This document shows, piece by piece, positions 8,618 through 17,337 of a DNA stretch of 64,000 nt. Location: positions 19,613-83,612 of the forward strand of contig NZ_LMCF01000219.1 in NCBI RefSeq assembly GCF_001623075.1. The letters are read 5' to 3'. Source of the DNA: Pseudovibrio sp. Ad37 (GTDB lineage: Bacteria; Pseudomonadota; Alphaproteobacteria; Rhizobiales; Stappiaceae). How positions within the stretch are numbered: position 1 is the stretch's first letter; each line of letters opens with the position of its first letter. A program made the position numbers and the translations under genes. The notes under the pieces are model-generated. The model was not told where the DNA came from. It ran no database searches and saw only the letters and a program-made list of their open reading frames with translations.

Positions 8618-10010
8618 CCATCTTTTCTGGCCGGACAACACGGTCAAACTCCTCCGCAGACACATAGCCAAGACGAAGAGCCTCTTCCTTCAACGTCGTG
8701 CCGTTCTTATGTGCTGACTTGGCAATCTCGGTTGCTTTGTCATAGCCAATGGTGGGCGCAAGTGCTGTCACCAGCATCAAGGACCGTTCCAGCAACTCTT
8801 CAATACGCTCAATGTTTGGCTCAATGCCAACAACGCAGCGGTCCGCAAAGCTCACCATGCAATCGGCCAGAAGCTCAATGGATTGCAGCAGGCTGTTGGC
8901 AATCACAGGTTTGAACACGTTCAGCTCAAAGTGCCCTGTCGATCCACCCACACTCACCGCAGTCTGATTGCCCATCACCTGAGCACAAACCATGGTCACC
9001 GCTTCACACTGGGTCGGGTTCACCTTACCCGGCATGATAGAAGAGCCCGGCTCGTTGGCTGGCAGGCTGATCTCACCAAGACCGGAACGCGGACCGGAGG
9101 CAAGGAAACGAATGTCATTGGCAATCTTCATCAGCGAACAAGCCAGCGTGTTCAGCGCACCATGTGCAAACACAGCCGCATCATGCGTGGCCAGTGCCTC
9201 AAATTTATTGACCGCCGTCACGAATGGCAGACCTGTCACCTCACTCACGTGAGTAGCAAACGCACTGGCAAACTCTGGCGTTGAATTAAGCCCGGTTCCG
9301 ACAGCTGTGCCGCCCTGCGCAAGGCGATAAAGCCCCACAAGGCTCTGCTCAATACGCTCCTTGGAATACTCCAGCTGCGCCACATAACCAGAAAACTCCT
9401 GCCCCAACGTCAAAGGCGTCGCATCCTGCGTGTGCGTCCGGCCAATTTTCACGATATCCGCAAAGGCCGCCACCTTGGCTTCCATGGTGTCGTGTAGATG
9501 TGTCAGGGCCGGCAGCAGCACTTTGTTGATCTCACAAGCAGCCGCAATATGCATGGCCGTCGGGAAGGTGTCGTTGGAGGACTGCCCCATATTCACGTGA
9601 TCGTTGGGGTGTACAGGAGACTTGGTGCCGATCTGTCCGCCAAGCAACTCAATGGCGCGGTTGGCAATCACCTCGTTGGTGTTCATGTTGGACTGTGTGC
9701 CAGACCCCGTCTGCCAGATCACCAGCGGGAAATGCGCATCCAGTTTGCCGGAAATCACCTCGGTCGCTGCCTGACAAATGGCCTTGCCCAGATCTTCTGA
9801 CAAACGCCCCTCTTCCATATTCACCCTGGCAGCAGCCAGCTTCACCGCGCCCAATGCATGGATCAGCGCAGGTGGCAGATGCTCCCGGCCAATGGGAAAA
9901 TTGATCAGAGACCGTGCGGTTTGCGCGCCCCAATATTTGCCAATCGGGACATCCAGCACACCAAAACTATCGGATTCCTGCCGCATACCATCAGAATTTT
10001 GATCAGACAT
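8604..10010 (-). CDS. fumC: Class II fumarate hydratase
   Basis: FumC interconverts fumarate and malate in the TCA cycle as an iron-free tetramer. The protein has the family signature [11 protein letters not shown] and the active-site segments [23 protein letters not shown] and [17 protein letters not shown]. Length (about 468) is normal. A GTG at 10016 is possible, but the ATG at 10010 sits 9 bases after GAGAGG and is preferred. No partner genes are adjacent. Confidence 0.97.
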   Translation of the reverse strand: MSDQNSDGMRQESDSFGVLDVPIGKYWGAQTARSLINFPIGREHLPPALIHALGAVKLAAARVNMEEGRLSEDLGKAICQAATEVISGKLDAHFPLVIWQTGSGTQSNMNTNEVIANRAIELLGGQIGTKSPVHPNDHVNMGQSSNDTFPTAMHIAAACEINKVLLPALTHLHDTMEAKVAAFADIVKIGRTHTQDATPLTLGQEFSGYVAQLEYSKERIEQSLVGLYRLAQGGTAVGTGLNSTPEFASAFATHVSEVTGLPFVTAVNKFEALATHDAAVFAHGALNTLACSLMKIANDIRFLASGPRSGLGEISLPANEPGSSIMPGKVNPTQCEAVTMVCAQVMGNQTAVSVGGSTGHFELNVFKPVIANSLLQSIELLADCMVSFADRCVVGIEPNIERIEELLERSLMLVTALAPTIGYDKATEIAKSAHKNGTTLKEEALRLGYVSAEEFDRVVRPEKMVRPG

Positions 10011-10252
10011 TGACACTTACCTCTCAAGCGCAGTCCCGAAAAAGGAATGATCCCTCTCAGGCGAGAACACACGACAACGAAACCATAAAGCAGTTTAGAC
10101 AACCCTGCCATGAAGCACAGGGCTTCATCAACCACAGGCGAACAAAACGTGAATTTCCGGTGCATGAATGCCGCGGTTCAATTTACATTCGTGAGCCAAC
10201 CTGCTTATTCTCAACCATACCTACCGAAGATATATCAAAAAAGTTTCACCAG

Positions 10253-11377
10253 ATGTCTATGCCCCCTCTTTCGGCGATCGGTATTAAGAATTACCGTTCC
10301 GTACATAAGCTGTTCATGCGAGTTGGTGCCGTCAACGTGTTTGTCGGCAACAATGGCGTCGGTAAAACCAACCTCTACAAGTCGCTTGAACTTCTGCAGC
10401 AAGCCGCACTGGGCCGTATCACCCGCGCCGTTTCAGAGGAAGGCGGCGTAGACAGCGTCATGTGGGCAGGGGACCTGAAAACCCACGAAAAGAAGCGCAT
10501 CATCCTGCGTGCCGATCTGGGAGATCTCTCCTACCGCATCCAGCTGGGCCTGCCCAACCCGATCTCTGATCCCGCCCTGCCCTATGAGACCATGGTGAGA
10601 GAAGAAGAACTAAACCTTCTGACAGACTCCAAGTCTGTCGTGCTGATGAACCGCAAAGGCTCAAGTGCCTTTCTGCGCGCCAGCAACGGCAGCAAAGTAA
10701 CCTACGACAACGAACTTCTGCCTTCCGAGACGGCGCTCGCCAGCATTCGCGATGGCAGTCAGTTTCCAGAGTTGGATCTGGTCCGCCGTGCAATCGCAGA
10801 CTGGCGTTTCTACCACACCTTCCGCAGTGACCGGGACAGCCTGTTACGTCGTCCAAGCCCCAATGTCACCACCCCAACGCTCTCATCAGACGGCAACGAT
10901 CTCGCAGCGGTTTTCGCAACGCTGAAGGAAATCCGCAAGGACACCTTCTATCTCCAGGAAGCGGTCGATGATGCCTTCCCCAACAGCAAGCTGATCATCG
11001 AAGCCAATGGGCAGGATTGCCGCTTCGCATTACAGACACCGGAAATCCGCCGCCCGTTCCCCTCTCAGGAACTGTCGGACGGCACATTGCAATATCTCGC
11101 CCTGCTTGGCGCTATGTTATCCTATCGCCTGCCCTCCTTCATTGCCCTCAACGAACCCGAAGCCAGCCTGCACCCTGACTTGCTGGAACCATTCGCCAAA
11201 GTCATTGCCAAAGCCTCAGAGCGCAGCCAGATCTGGCTCGTCACACATTCTGAGCAACTTGCTGATCATATTGCCAATCATGCAGGGGCATACCCAAGGC
11301 GCATTTATAAAGAAAACGGCCAGACCGGAATTGATGGCCTGAAAATCACCGGCGAATTCGTCGGAGAGGAGTACTAA
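10253..11377 (+). CDS. Predicted AAA/ABC-type ATPase (COG4637-like)
   Basis: This soluble ATPase of about 374 residues resembles the SMC/RecF-like predicted ATPases. It has Walker A GNNGVGKTN near residue 32, an ABC-type signature LSDGTLQYLALL, and a Walker B/D-loop region ALNEPEASLHPDLL followed by an H-loop VTHSEQLADH. The frame is open from 9914, which would run antisense through the fumC start. The ATG at 10253 places Walker A as in the family; no good ribosome site is seen. The TTG of the EamA gene follows after 2 bases, so the two are cotranscribed. Cellular role unknown. Confidence 0.8.
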   Translation: MSMPPLSAIGIKNYRSVHKLFMRVGAVNVFVGNNGVGKTNLYKSLELLQQAALGRITRAVSEEGGVDSVMWAGDLKTHEKKRIILRADLGDLSYRIQLGLPNPISDPALPYETMVREEELNLLTDSKSVVLMNRKGSSAFLRASNGSKVTYDNELLPSETALASIRDGSQFPELDLVRRAIADWRFYHTFRSDRDSLLRRPSPNVTTPTLSSDGNDLAAVFATLKEIRKDTFYLQEAVDDAFPNSKLIIEANGQDCRFALQTPEIRRPFPSQELSDGTLQYLALLGAMLSYRLPSFIALNEPEASLHPDLLEPFAKVIAKASERSQIWLVTHSEQLADHIANHAGAYPRRIYKENGQTGIDGLKITGEFVGEEY

Positions 11378-11379
11378 GT

Positions 11380-12363
11380 TTGACCTCCAAGGGCTTGATT
11401 GTCTGCCTTGCCACCATGGTAAGCTGGGCGTTTCTGATTGTCATAAGCAAAGGCTTGCTGCTTACTTACAATCTTGATCCATGGATCTTCACTATCATTC
11501 AGCTGATGTTTGGCGGCCTGTTCCTCATCGCCGTCAGCCGAAAGCTGGGCGCAACAATGGATGCGCTCAAGAGCCCTTACACCTGGGCCTACGGGGTTGC
11601 CCGTGTCCTCTCCGCAGCCTGTTTCACAGCCTCACTGCTGTACATAAGTGCGGCGAACGCAGGCTTTTTCGGCCTTGTCTCCGTTCCGTTTTCAGCGCTC
11701 GCCTTTGCTCTCTTGTTTTTCCGGCTCCCCACCGCTCTGGAACTGCCCGGTCATCTGATCATTATTCTTGGCGTTGTTCTGCTGATCTCCTCGCTGGAAG
11801 GCACCTACTCCAACCCCGCCGTCTATCTGATGATCTTCTCAGAATTCGCAGTGGTTGCCTCCGTTATTATCGCTGAGTTCCACCCGCAAAATCAGGGAGA
11901 TGATCTGAAGGAACGTGCCTCGCTCAGCGGTATCATGCTGGTGGCTAGCGCGTTGATCATGCTCATCGCCCTCGCCGCCCTCTCTCTCATCACCGATGGC
12001 CCTGCAGCAACACAGCAAGCAACGGACTGGACCAGCAACCTGCCGCTCATCGACCTGACACAGGTCTGGAGCCCAACCATGTGGCTCGCGGCCATTTGTG
12101 TCGGCATAACCCTGCGCGGTGTGTCCATGTTCCTGTCCATGCAGGCGATTAATCTGGTTGGCAGTCAGAACTACGTTGCCACAATCGCCGCTCTGCCGTT
12201 CACCTCATTGCTGTTTGAGCTCATCGCCGACAAAACTGGCTATCTGCCTCAGACACTACTAGATCCAATCGCCATTCTGGCAGGCGTCATCATGACGGCG
12301 GGTTCACTGGGCATTCTCTGGGCACGCCAGCGCAAGTTCAAAACAGCCGCCGCATTCTCATAG
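11380..12363 (+). CDS. EamA/DMT-family membrane transporter
   Basis: This 327-residue protein has about ten hydrophobic helices in two repeated halves, as in the drug/metabolite transporter superfamily (opening LIVCLATMVSWAFLIVISKG). It starts with TTG at 11380, with GAGAGGAG 8 bases upstream inside the end of the preceding ATPase gene. The substrate cannot be predicted. Confidence 0.82.
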   Translation: MTSKGLIVCLATMVSWAFLIVISKGLLLTYNLDPWIFTIIQLMFGGLFLIAVSRKLGATMDALKSPYTWAYGVARVLSAACFTASLLYISAANAGFFGLVSVPFSALAFALLFFRLPTALELPGHLIIILGVVLLISSLEGTYSNPAVYLMIFSEFAVVASVIIAEFHPQNQGDDLKERASLSGIMLVASALIMLIALAALSLITDGPAATQQATDWTSNLPLIDLTQVWSPTMWLAAICVGITLRGVSMFLSMQAINLVGSQNYVATIAALPFTSLLFELIADKTGYLPQTLLDPIAILAGVIMTAGSLGILWARQRKFKTAAAFS

Positions 12364-12395
12364 CTTTAGAAAACCCGAGTATTTCTGAAAGCAAT

Positions 12396-12440
12396 TGCTT
12401 ACTCGCCTTCGCTAAGGTTTGGGCGAACAGCGAGTAAGCA
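12396..12440 (+). promoter_or_regulatory. Hairpin directly upstream of the PAS gene start codon
   Basis: TGCTTACTCGC (12396-12406) and GCGAGTAAGCA (12430-12440) are perfect 11-base complements, with further pairing (TTCGC/GCGAA) inside. The stem ends 3 bases before the ATG at 12444. There is no T-tract, so it is not a standard terminator. It could occlude the ribosome site or be a protein-binding element. Confidence 0.55.
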
Positions 12441-12443
12441 GAC

Positions 12444-12917
12444 ATGACTGACAACAAGAGCGAACTGCCGGAAGTCACTGAACAACGCATTCTGGAAGCG
12501 TGGAGACTGTCAGGCTGGGCTGACCGCCTGCTGGAAGAAGCAGGCATCGGTGTCACCATCATCGATAAAGACGGCAAGCTGCTCTACTACAACAAATGGG
12601 CTTCAGAAAATCTGGATCGCCAGCCCCGCCACATCGGGCACAACGAAAAAGAAAACCACCGCCGCGCCATCACCAACTCGCGGTTTGATGCCATGCTGCA
12701 GCTGTTCAAAGATGGCCGCAAAGACCCGGTGCGGTATGTGGCCAATCCATACGGAACCACCACCATACTCGTCACCGTCTCCCCAATCCACATTGACGGA
12801 GAGCTCGTCGGCTTTTCTCTGTTTGTCTTGTTAAAAGAAGAAGTGCAGGACCTGTGCTGCTTATATGATCAGCATGGCCGCGATCCCTTTGAAAAAGCGA
12901 TGCTGCCCGACAGCTGA
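12444..12917 (+). CDS. Stand-alone PAS-domain protein
   Basis: This 157-residue protein has a PAS-like core (about residues 30-130): GVTIIDKDGKLLYYNKWASE near the start and SPIHIDGELVGFSLFVLLKE at the end. No output domain is attached. It may bind a small ligand or redox cofactor and signal through a partner. The start codon lies directly after a strong hairpin and has no obvious ribosome site. It converges with ohrR with a gap of 3 bases. Confidence 0.65.
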   Translation: MTDNKSELPEVTEQRILEAWRLSGWADRLLEEAGIGVTIIDKDGKLLYYNKWASENLDRQPRHIGHNEKENHRRAITNSRFDAMLQLFKDGRKDPVRYVANPYGTTTILVTVSPIHIDGELVGFSLFVLLKEEVQDLCCLYDQHGRDPFEKAMLPDS

Positions 12918-12920
12918 TCT

Positions 12921-13391
12921 TTAGCTGGAAACCTTCTCTTTGGCTTCCGTCAACATCTCCTGAATGTCATTAAGCTGCTCAACCAGCTGGCCAATGATTT
13001 CTACCGGCACATCCAGATTCGAAAAGGCGCAGTGCTGTACGTAAATCACGCCCTCACTCAAATCACGCCCTTCTTTCGTCAGGCTAACAATAACCTGCCG
13101 CTCATCTTCTTTGGAGCGCGCACGAGCAAGAAAGCCCATTTCTTCAAGGCGCTTAAGCAACGGTGTCAGAGTGTTCGACTCAAGGAACAGGCGCTCCCCC
13201 AACTCGGAGACGCGCTGATGGTCTTTTTCCAAAAGAGCAAGCAAAGTGATGTACTGCGGATACGTGACCCCAAGCTTCTTCATCACCGGTTTATAAAACC
13301 GATTAAAGGCGTGGTTGGCCTTATAGATGGCAAAGCACAAATGCTGATCTAAACCAAAGCCTTGAAATTCTTCAGATTTCTTCTCGGCCAT
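12921..13391 (-). CDS. ohrR: Organic-hydroperoxide sensing MarR-family repressor
   Basis: OhrR represses ohr and is inactivated when a conserved N-terminal cysteine is oxidised by organic hydroperoxides. That cysteine is visible in [16 protein letters not shown], followed by the YKP...[13 protein letters not shown] segment and the winged helix with the [10 protein letters not shown] wing. The frame is open to 13469, but the ATG at 13391 (MAEKKSEEF) gives the usual length of 156 residues; ATG 13439 is an alternative. It is divergent from ohr, with palindromic operators between. Confidence 0.88.
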   Translation of the reverse strand: MAEKKSEEFQGFGLDQHLCFAIYKANHAFNRFYKPVMKKLGVTYPQYITLLALLEKDHQRVSELGERLFLESNTLTPLLKRLEEMGFLARARSKEDERQVIVSLTKEGRDLSEGVIYVQHCAFSNLDVPVEIIGQLVEQLNDIQEMLTEAKEKVSS

Positions 13392-13462
13392 CACCGTATT
13401 CCAGTCCTGAGTAACATCCTCTTTCCTCGTTCTACCCATCAATATAAAAGCCGTCAAACTAA

Positions 13463-13547
13463 ATCGCACACGATTAATTCACGTTTTGATTGACAGCACC
13501 CCACATTTCTTCTTAACTATATCGCATAGGATTTAATCGTGCACGAT
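13463..13547. promoter_or_regulatory. ohrR-ohr divergent promoter and operators
   Basis: ATCGTGCACGAT (13536-13547) is a perfect 12-base palindrome. ATCGCACACGAT (13463-13474) is a one-mismatch copy, and ATCGCATAGGAT (13521-13532) is a weaker third one. A -35-like TTGACA (13490-13495) faces ohr, with a TAACTA/TATAT stretch at 13514-13521. The spacing puts the palindromes over and around the likely ohr start site. Operator function is inferred. Confidence 0.75.
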
Positions 13548-13572
13548 ACATAACAACAACGAGGAATACCAA

Positions 13573-14004
13573 ATGCCAGTTAACGTTCTTTATGAAACAA
13601 GCGCAGTTGCTACCGGTGGCCGTGACGGCACTGCAAAAACAAAGGACGGTGCTCTGGAACTGACACTTGCAACCCCAAAAGAACTGGGTGGCGCAGGTGG
13701 TGAAGGCAACAATCCAGAGCAGCTCTTCGCTGCTGGATACGCCGCATGTTTCATCGGAGCTATGAAGTTTGTAGCGTCTCAGCAGTCTGACATCGCTCTG
13801 CCTGCTGACGTAAATGTAGAATCAACCGTTGGCATTGGCCCACGCTCCGAAGGTGGTTTCGGTCTGGAAATTGCTCTGGCAGTTACCGTACCGGGCATGG
13901 ACAAAGCAAAAGCAGAAGAACTCGTCGCTGCAGCGCATGAGGTCTGCCCATATTCCAACGCAACCCGCAACAACATCGATGTAAAGCTTTCTGTCACAAC
14001 CTAA
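13573..14004 (+). CDS. ohr: Organic hydroperoxide resistance protein (Ohr/OsmC family)
   Basis: Ohr is a thiol peroxidase that reduces organic hydroperoxides, fatty-acid peroxides above all. The 143-residue protein has both catalytic cysteines in their usual contexts: GYAACF near residue 59 and [12 protein letters not shown] near residue 124. It begins with ATG after a GAGGAA ribosome site. The stop codon is the first part of a palindromic repeat. Confidence 0.95.
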   Translation: MPVNVLYETSAVATGGRDGTAKTKDGALELTLATPKELGGAGGEGNNPEQLFAAGYAACFIGAMKFVASQQSDIALPADVNVESTVGIGPRSEGGFGLEIALAVTVPGMDKAKAEELVAAAHEVCPYSNATRNNIDVKLSVTT

Positions 14005-14105
14005 AGCGTATCTCCCAAAAGTGCCTATCGGTTTTCGGAGGTAGATACGCAAAAGCAAAAGCTAAAGCAGATCAAGCGTTTCAGCTAAAACGCGAACTGC
14101 TTTAG
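14003..14105. repeat. Intergenic palindromic repeat, copy 2
   Basis: This is the most complete second copy. The first palindrome (14006-14050) has GCGTATCT/AGATACGC outer arms and a CCAAAA...TTTTCGG core. The second (14062-14105) has CTAAAGCAG/CTGCTTTAG arms. The stop codon of ohr overlaps its first bases, showing insertion or spread right up to the gene end. Confidence 0.85.
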
Positions 14106-14134
14106 CAGCACAAGACCCATCGAACCATTAAAGA

Positions 14135-14159
14135 GAAAGGGGCCCATGAGGCCCCTTTC
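14135..14159. terminator. Bidirectional terminator between ohr and the Tim44-like gene
   Basis: GAAAGGGGCC (14135-14144) and GGCCCCTTTC (14150-14159) form a perfect 10-base stem with a 5-base loop. T-rich sequence follows on both strands, and the genes are convergent. Confidence 0.85.
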
Positions 14160-14181
14160 CAATTTCTATTATCTGCTCTGA

Positions 14182-15234
14182 TTAATCAGCTTGTTGAATA
14201 GCTGAGAGCTTCCAGCTCTCACCGGCATCACGAACAAACGACCAGATCTCTGTCCGCTCTTCCGGTACATCCGGATTGCCTTCAACCACTTTGTTGTTGG
14301 CCCGCTCACGCATCACATCAATAGCCTCATAACGCATTGCGACAGACGCATAGTCCTTGTCACCTTCACGCCAGGCTTCACTCAGATCACCCTGAAGCAG
14401 CTTGATGCCGCGCACTTCATTGACAAGACCGTTGGACGCAGCCTTGCCCAGTTCCTCAGCAAAGTAGCCCATGATTTCAGGCGTCGCGATTTCGCGGATC
14501 TTACCGTAATCCTCAAAGCCGTAAGCAGTCCAGACGGTTGTCAGCAGCGCTTCAAAGGCATCAAAGTCATCCGCAGTCAGGCCGATTTCATCATCCGCTT
14601 CGGTAGAAAAGACAGGCTTTTCCTCAAACTGAGGCACCTGACCACCACCAAAACCAGTGTTCGGAATGCCAGAAGATCCTGAACGGCGCGGCGCATCCTG
14701 CGCACCCGCATCATTAAAGCTGAACGACTGGTTCTGCTGTGGCTCCTGCTGGTATCCATGAGCAGCACCAGCGGCCTGTGGCTGTTGGCGTCCCCGCAAG
14801 AACCGCATCAACAACATGATACCACCGCCGATCAGCAGCACCTGCATGATCAGGCCGAAGAACCCGGCCATACCGCCGAACCCGGAACCGAACAACATGC
14901 CCAGCAATCCGCCTAGCGCCAGACCGCTCAGCATGGAGCCGAGGAAACCACCGCCAAACAAACCACGGCGCTGACCAGCAGCTGCCTTGGAGGCTGCAGC
15001 CGCATTTTGCTGCTGCGCACCTGTGTTGGTGCCGTTGTTAGGTGTCATGGTTCGCTGAACCGGAGCTGTCTTTGGCGCAGTCTTAGTCGCTTTTGGAGCT
15101 GAATAGCTACGTGAACCACGGCTACCGAAGCTAAACCCGCGCTTTGCTTCAGCAAAGTCAGCTGTCACAAAGATCAGACCGATCGAGAACACCAATAAGG
15201 TGAGAAACTTTGGAAACTTATTCAATGCAAGCAT
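14182..15234 (-). CDS. Tim44-like domain protein with N-terminal membrane segments
   Basis: The protein of about 350 residues has a signal or anchor (FLTLLVFSIGLIFVTADFAEA), a Ser/Ala/Gln-rich linker, a glycine-rich hydrophobic hairpin (LSGLALGGLLGMLFGSGFGG), a Gln-rich linker and a C-terminal Tim44-like domain (about the last 140 residues). In mitochondria Tim44 tethers the import motor; in alphaproteobacteria the role is unclear. The open frame reaches 15345, but its first residues translate a palindromic repeat. The ATG at 15234 after AAGGG is chosen. Confidence 0.83.
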   Translation of the reverse strand: MLALNKFPKFLTLLVFSIGLIFVTADFAEAKRGFSFGSRGSRSYSAPKATKTAPKTAPVQRTMTPNNGTNTGAQQQNAAAASKAAAGQRRGLFGGGFLGSMLSGLALGGLLGMLFGSGFGGMAGFFGLIMQVLLIGGGIMLLMRFLRGRQQPQAAGAAHGYQQEPQQNQSFSFNDAGAQDAPRRSGSSGIPNTGFGGGQVPQFEEKPVFSTEADDEIGLTADDFDAFEALLTTVWTAYGFEDYGKIREIATPEIMGYFAEELGKAASNGLVNEVRGIKLLQGDLSEAWREGDKDYASVAMRYEAIDVMRERANNKVVEGNPDVPEERTEIWSFVRDAGESWKLSAIQQAD

Positions 15235-15310
15235 GTAACCCTTAAACCTGCCCGTAAACTCATGTTGCCCTCCATATGGGGGCATTCTGTTAAAATTTGA
15301 AGACCAAACT

Positions 15311-15353
15311 GCATTCCCGAAAAGTGGAAGCTGGTTTTCGGACAAGAATACGC
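15311..15353. repeat. Intergenic palindromic repeat, copy 3 (first half)
   Basis: This copy has GCATTC and GAATACGC outer arms around CCGAAAAGTGGAAGCTGG and TTTTCGG. The second palindrome of the element is only vestigial downstream. It lies just upstream of the Tim44-like gene and creates a false TTG-led N-terminal extension of that frame. Confidence 0.8.
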
Positions 15354-15407
15354 ACCAATGAAAATTTCAGAAGCAGCTTAAGCCCCTCAAAACAAAGGCA
15401 AACGACT

Positions 15408-15845
15408 TCAGGGCTTCATTGGATTGTGAAGATGGACTTTTTGAAAGCCAGATGAGGAGATTTCATCACAAAACTCCACCCACTCGCAGTTTTGGCAGGC
15501 TGTCTTAAAAACACCCTCAGCATATGCCTTCCGCATCTTGGTGACCAAATGCGAACTCAGCACAAGCTCATCACCAACACGCAGCTCAGTCCCAAGCAGA
15601 CGAGAGATCAACGTCACAGCCGCTTTATCACGCTCCACCACACTGCAATTAAAACAATGCGGCTGCTCTTCTTCGTTGATCAGAACCGCACAAATCTCAT
15701 CCGGCCCCTCAACCAGTAGGGCAGCCTCTCCCGCATTCAGGCGCTTCACCACAGCCTCATAGTTTTTGGAGAACGCAGGAGAATAGCCGTGCCCAATAAA
15801 TGTAAGCACGCATAGCGAGTGATGACCACGCAGCTTAACACTCAT
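15408..15845 (-). CDS. DUF1284 domain protein
   Basis: This 145-residue protein has the DUF1284 pattern: LRGHHSLCVLTFIGHGYSPAFSKNY at the start and several cysteines, including HCFNC and a C-terminal TACQNCEWVEFC. The histidines and cysteines suggest metal or iron-sulfur binding, which is inference. A GTG at 15851 overlaps the cca stop, but the ATG at 15845 has GAGGTG at good spacing and is preferred. It ends the DUF1285-to-cca chain. Confidence 0.75.
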   Translation of the reverse strand: MSVKLRGHHSLCVLTFIGHGYSPAFSKNYEAVVKRLNAGEAALLVEGPDEICAVLINEEEQPHCFNCSVVERDKAAVTLISRLLGTELRVGDELVLSSHLVTKMRKAYAEGVFKTACQNCEWVEFCDEISSSGFQKVHLHNPMKP

Positions 15846-15847
15846 GA

Positions 15848-17068
15848 TCACTTCACCTCATCAGCCAGCAGCACTTTCACCTGCTCCAGCAAACTCTCAG
15901 CAGATTGCTGATAATCCGCATCAGCCCAGATCTGCTGTGCCAGCCGCATTGCCTTGCCCATATCAGGTCCGGCAGGAATACCGCCAGCAATCATCATTTT
16001 ACCAGTCAACGGAAAATTCGGTATCACCCAGTTCTGCGCAAAGGCCAGCAGCTCTTTCAGCTCCGCCTCACCCTGCACGATATCGCTCATCCAGGCAGTC
16101 AAAACACCATCAACAACAGCATCTGTACCGTGAGCAACCAACAACGCTTTCAACTGCTGCTTGCTCTGCCCGTGTAAACGCAAAGCCTCAGCAATATCAG
16201 CAGCAATCTCAATCTGCTTCTTCTGCGCATTAGAAAGGCGCAGGCGCTCAGCAACCTGCGGCCCAGCAACACCACCAAGCCGTAACACTGGCTGGAGAGC
16301 AACTTCTGGCAAATCCTCAAGGTCCAAAAGGCGCGCCAAACGAGAGCTCGCAGCCTCTCCACCTAAAATGAGCTGCAAGATTCCGCCCTGCTCCATCAGT
16401 AGCAAAGAATCGAGAGCACGCGGTGCAGACAACATTCTCAGAACTTCCTTGGTGATACGCTCCTTGGAAAGGTGAGAAAGGCCATCTTTCAATTCAATAC
16501 AGGCAGCATAACCATCCGCATTGATCTCCCCTTGCCCGTAGGTTGCGAAGAACCGGAAGAACCGTAGGATGCGCAGATAATCTTCGCGAATACGCGCACG
16601 CGCATCTCCAATGAACCGCAGATGCCGGTTGAGGCAGTCATCCAGACCGCCCAGCGGGTCAAACAGTTCACCATGACGGTCCACATAGAGCGCATTCATT
16701 GTGAAATCGCGGCGCTGCGCGTCTTTTGTCCAGTCCCGCCCAAACTTAACCGTCGCATGGCGTCCGTGCGTTTCAATATCCTCACGCAGACAGGTCACTT
16801 CAATCGGTTGGCGATCAATAACCAGCGTCACCGTTCCATGGTCAACACCAGTTGGGATGGCTTTGACACCAGCAGCTTCCGCTCTGGCAAGCACCACATC
16901 CGGCAAGGCAGTGCAGGCGATATCAACATCATCCACCACTTCACCAAGTAGGGAATTGCGCACAGTTCCACCAACTGCACGCGCAACATCACCGTCTTGT
17001 TCCAGAACGTCAAAAGCCCGCTGAACAGCAGCACTGTCCAGCCAGCCGCTCTGTTGTAATCTGGTCAT
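15848..17068 (-). CDS. cca: CCA tRNA nucleotidyltransferase / poly(A) polymerase family
   Basis: This enzyme adds or repairs the CCA end of tRNAs. The head domain shows the class II nucleotidyltransferase motif GGTVRNSLLGEVVDDVDIA, with the two aspartates binding magnesium. It is followed by RRDFTMNALYVDRHGELFDPLGG and the RILRFFRF segment. The 406-residue length fits. Its start overlaps the end of the DUF6111 gene by 4 bases (ATGA), so translation is coupled. Confidence 0.94.
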   Translation of the reverse strand: MTRLQQSGWLDSAAVQRAFDVLEQDGDVARAVGGTVRNSLLGEVVDDVDIACTALPDVVLARAEAAGVKAIPTGVDHGTVTLVIDRQPIEVTCLREDIETHGRHATVKFGRDWTKDAQRRDFTMNALYVDRHGELFDPLGGLDDCLNRHLRFIGDARARIREDYLRILRFFRFFATYGQGEINADGYAACIELKDGLSHLSKERITKEVLRMLSAPRALDSLLLMEQGGILQLILGGEAASSRLARLLDLEDLPEVALQPVLRLGGVAGPQVAERLRLSNAQKKQIEIAADIAEALRLHGQSKQQLKALLVAHGTDAVVDGVLTAWMSDIVQGEAELKELLAFAQNWVIPNFPLTGKMMIAGGIPAGPDMGKAMRLAQQIWADADYQQSAESLLEQVKVLLADEVK

Positions 17069-17337
17069 TTTTGAGGAGTCTCGTATCCACCTGGAACGAA
17101 CTCACCATCCACCACTTGCGCTGGTCTGTATTGCGAGCCAAGAGGTGCGCGGCTTGTCTCTGCAAGCAGCATCAGGCTGGCGATGACAAGAGCTATTCCG
17201 CTGATGCTCAACCACAACATCGGGCCATCGCGAAATCGCTTGTCTTTCTTTGCCTTGCGCACAACCATCACCCACACTGCATAGGCGATAAAAGGAACAA
17301 AGAACAACAACCCATGTGTCAGGAGCATTCGTATCAT
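17065..17337 (-). CDS. DUF6111-type small membrane protein
   Basis: This 90-residue protein has two membrane segments (GLLFFVPFIAYAVWVMVV and MLWLSISGIALVIASLMLLA) and a polar tail. Proteins of this type lie between the Nudix and cca genes in related alphaproteobacteria. The family name is assigned from size and context. It overlaps the Nudix stop by 1 base and the cca start by 4 bases. Confidence 0.7.
   Translation of the reverse strand: MIRMLLTHGLLFFVPFIAYAVWVMVVRKAKKDKRFRDGPMLWLSISGIALVIASLMLLAETSRAPLGSQYRPAQVVDGEFVPGGYETPQK

Noticed and set aside
9914..10252. N-terminal extension of the predicted ATPase
   Set aside because: It would overlap the fumC start antisense and adds 113 residues not found in the ATPase family.
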